From Pseudomonas sp. TH15 (GTDB lineage Bacteria > Pseudomonadota > Gammaproteobacteria > Pseudomonadales > Pseudomonadaceae): 64,000 nt of DNA. The DNA is taken from positions 1,261,501 to 1,325,500 of the forward strand of contig NZ_JAEKEL010000001.1 in NCBI RefSeq assembly GCF_016651105.1, in the 5' to 3' direction. Of this stretch, positions 62,783 to 64,000 are shown piece by piece (positions within the stretch are counted from its first letter, which is position 1; every line of letters starts with the position of its first letter). The position numbers were made by a program, and so were the translations under genes. Under the pieces are notes generated by a model. The model saw only the letters and a program-made list of their open reading frames with translations, had not been told where the DNA came from and ran no database searches.

Positions 62783-63055
62783 TAGGGCCAACTCGGTGTC
62801 ATTTAGAGCATAGCCAATCCCGCCCCCGCCCCCGCCACTGCACGTCATGTTTCTCGATTGGACACATTTTGCCACTCTCAAAGAGAGTGTGGCTGGCAGG
62901 ATGTTTCGCTTGCTGGCCCCCGCCTGCCGTTGATCTAACCCATAACCGAGTGCTGGTTCAGTGAGCTAGTATTTATCTTAGTGTGTATTGTGTGTATCAA
63001 AGGCGCTTGCGACTTCTAGAGTAAATGGCTCTAGCGGTCGAAAAAGGCGAAGGAA
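62783..63055. other. Intergenic region upstream of hicAB
   Basis: Contains a hairpin GCCACTCTC/GAGAGTGTGGC (about 62871-62893) and, nearer hicA, an AT-rich AGTATTTATCTTAGTGTGTA with TCTAGAGTAAATGGCTCTAG (about 63016-63035), a partial palindrome that may be the operator bound by HicB. No further gene is seen. Confidence 0.4.
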
Positions 63056-63238
63056 ATGCGAAGTCGGGAAATGATCAGGATGATTGAGGAGGATGGTTGG
63101 TATCTGGTGGCGGTGAAAGGCAGTCACCACCAATACAAACATTCGAGCAAGCCAGGGAGGGTGACGATCAAGCACCCTGACTCGGATCTACCCAAGGGGA
63201 CGATCAACAGCATATTGAAACAGGCGGGCTTGAAATGA
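63056..63238 (+). CDS. hicA: HicA toxin (mRNA interferase)
   Basis: 60 residues; GAAGGAA before the ATG. Double-stranded-RNA-binding-like fold with the catalytic histidine H24 in VKGSHHQYKH and the conserved VTIKHPDSDLPKGTINSILKQAGL end. It cuts mRNA and is held inactive by HicB, encoded next. Complete and probably functional. Confidence 0.95.
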   Translation: MRSREMIRMIEEDGWYLVAVKGSHHQYKHSSKPGRVTIKHPDSDLPKGTINSILKQAGLK

Positions 63239-63297
63239 GACCCGTCATCGGATTCGAGAGTCCCGATGGGGACCTATCACAGGAAGGATTCATCCAA

Positions 63298-63699
63298 ATG
63301 AAATTCCCGGTCGTTCTGCATAAGGATGCCGACTCAGAATACGGAGTGATCATCCCGGACGTGCCGGGGTGCTTCTCTGCGGGCGGCACTGTGGCGCAGG
63401 CATTCGAAAACGTGAAGGAAGCTTTGTCCTTGCACTACGAAGGATTGGTGGCTGATGGCGAGCCTTTGCCGCAGGTCCGCGAGATTGATGCTCACCTTGA
63501 TAATCCCGATTACGCGGGTGGTGTATGGGGTGTGGTCGAATTTGATATCACACCGTACTTTGGCAAGTCGGTGCGCTTTAATGCCACGCTGCCTGAGCAG
63601 TTACTTGAGCGAATTGATCAGACCGTCAGGCGGGATCAGCGCTATCGATCCCGCTCCGGTTTTCTCGCGGCGGCCGCCTTGCGCGAATTGTCGGTATAG
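63298..63699 (+). CDS. hicB: HicB antitoxin
   Basis: 133 residues from ATG 63298 (AGGAAGGA upstream); in-frame codons further up overlap the hicA end and lack a ribosome site. N-terminal partial RNase-H-like domain (FPVVLHKDADSEYGVIIPDVPGCFSAGGTV) neutralises HicA. The C-terminus (ATLPEQLLERIDQTVRRDQRYRSRSGFLAAAA) is a ribbon-helix-helix DNA-binding domain for autoregulation. The 59-bp hicA-hicB gap is typical. Confidence 0.95.
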   Translation: MKFPVVLHKDADSEYGVIIPDVPGCFSAGGTVAQAFENVKEALSLHYEGLVADGEPLPQVREIDAHLDNPDYAGGVWGVVEFDITPYFGKSVRFNATLPEQLLERIDQTVRRDQRYRSRSGFLAAAALRELSV

Positions 63700-63704
63700 C
63701 GACG

Positions 63705-64000
63705 TCAGGTGCTCTCGCGCTCGATGACTTGGCACTGCAGCTGATTAAGTCGTTGCACCTCCTCGGTCGGCAGCACGCCAAGGCTTTCCAGCACCCGTGT
63801 CGCGGCCAGCACGCCGATCTCCAGTGCCGGTGGCTTGATCGTGCTCAGGCTCGGCAACAGCATCTCGGCGAACGGGTAATCGCCGAAGCCGAGGACGGCG
63901 CAGTCTTCGGGGATTTTGATGCCTGCGCGTTGTCCAGCGAGCAGGCCGCCGGCGGCGAGGTTGTCGTTGGCGAAGATGATTGCGTCTGGGCGTGGTGAGG
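63705..64000 (-). CDS. LacI-family regulator, C-terminal part (GntR-like)
   Basis: Open reading on the minus strand from the right edge to a TGA at 63705-63707, about 98 codons; the start is outside the window. The sequence PDAIIFANDNLAAGGLLAG, ILKIPEDCAVLGFGD-like IKIPEDCAVLGFGDYPFAEM and LSTIKPPALEIGVLAATRVLE is the dimer/effector domain of LacI-GalR repressors. The closing RLNQLQCQVIEREST is like gluconate repressor GntR of Pseudomonas. Ends five bases past the hicB stop, convergent with it. Confidence 0.85.
   Translation of the reverse strand, partial: SPRPDAIIFANDNLAAGGLLAGQRAGIKIPEDCAVLGFGDYPFAEMLLPSLSTIKPPALEIGVLAATRVLESLGVLPTEEVQRLNQLQCQVIEREST

Noticed and set aside
62925..63055. 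Possible tRNA or attachment site before hicAB
   Set aside because: A CTGGTTCAG-like segment was noticed, but no cloverleaf or acceptor stem can be formed.
63729..63998. Plus-strand 89-residue frame at the right edge
   Set aside because: It is antisense to the LacI-family C-terminus, whose translation on the minus strand is clearly conserved.

Overview
The window looks like a chromosomal segment of a fluorescens-group Pseudomonas. It has high GC and dense co-directional operons. It carries many REP/BIME hairpins of the GAGCGAGC...GCTCGC and GGCGAGGG... types. Several genes are close matches to known Pseudomonas proteins (AtsA with Cys51; AtsK with H108/D110/H264/R275/R279; TriABC; DcyD). No genomic island boundary is seen. 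The only insertion sequence is one IS110-family element at about 37.3-38.6 kb.

Layout. 1-0.6 kb: 3' end of cysA (sulfate import ATPase). 0.8-4.9 kb: three-gene periplasmic dehydrogenase operon (monohaem cytochrome, small subunit, GMC flavoprotein with an Fe-S motif). 5-12.7 kb: Mpo1-like protein, Crp/Fnr regulator, a 232-bp tandem array made from the 3' end of a 5-hydroxyisourate hydrolase gene plus a REP element, the intact hydrolase with a GlcG-type partner, a divergent two-component system whose kinase is frameshifted, an AraC regulator and a fatty acid desaturase. 12.9-29.5 kb: sulfate-ester scavenging region with arylsulfatase AtsA, transporter AtsRBC, two paralogous LysR regulators, alkylsulfatase AtsK, a second sulfatase, a frameshifted TonB-dependent receptor, an arylsulfate sulfotransferase-like protein and TonB-ExbB-ExbD. 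29.8-36 kb: serine hydrolase, an unusual sigma-54 activator without a DNA-binding domain, a MetQ-like binding protein, a 31-codon small ORF and an amino-acid-type ABC transporter. 36.2-46.9 kb: AAA ATPase, IS110 element, TriABC-type RND pump, a secreted glycoside-hydrolase-like protein and a methyltransferase. 47-60 kb: second sulfur block with MetQNI, a DmoA-like flavin monooxygenase, two SfnB-type oxidoreductases, a beta-sandwich protein, cystine transporter TcyJLN, D-cysteine desulfhydrase and serine acetyltransferase. 60.3-64 kb: BetT choline transporter behind a BetI-like palindrome, a small membrane protein, HicAB toxin-antitoxin and the end of a LacI-family regulator.

How it works together. 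Most of the window serves growth on sulfur sources other than sulfate. Sulfate esters enter through the outer-membrane receptor (TonB-powered) and AtsRBC, and are cut by AtsA, AtsK and the second sulfatase. Organosulfur compounds are taken up by MetQNI and oxidised by the DmoA/SfnB enzymes. Cystine and D-cysteine are handled by TcyJLN and DcyD, and EpsC supplies O-acetylserine. Several of these proteins contain no cysteine and no methionine beyond the initiator, a direct mark of sulfur economy. A recurring TTAnnGAATATGCA-like motif sits upstream of several of the operons and is a candidate shared control site.

Caveats. Two genes carry single-base frameshifts in short homopolymers. These may be real or may be sequence errors. 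Functional assignments come from reading motifs and remembered family features, with no database search.
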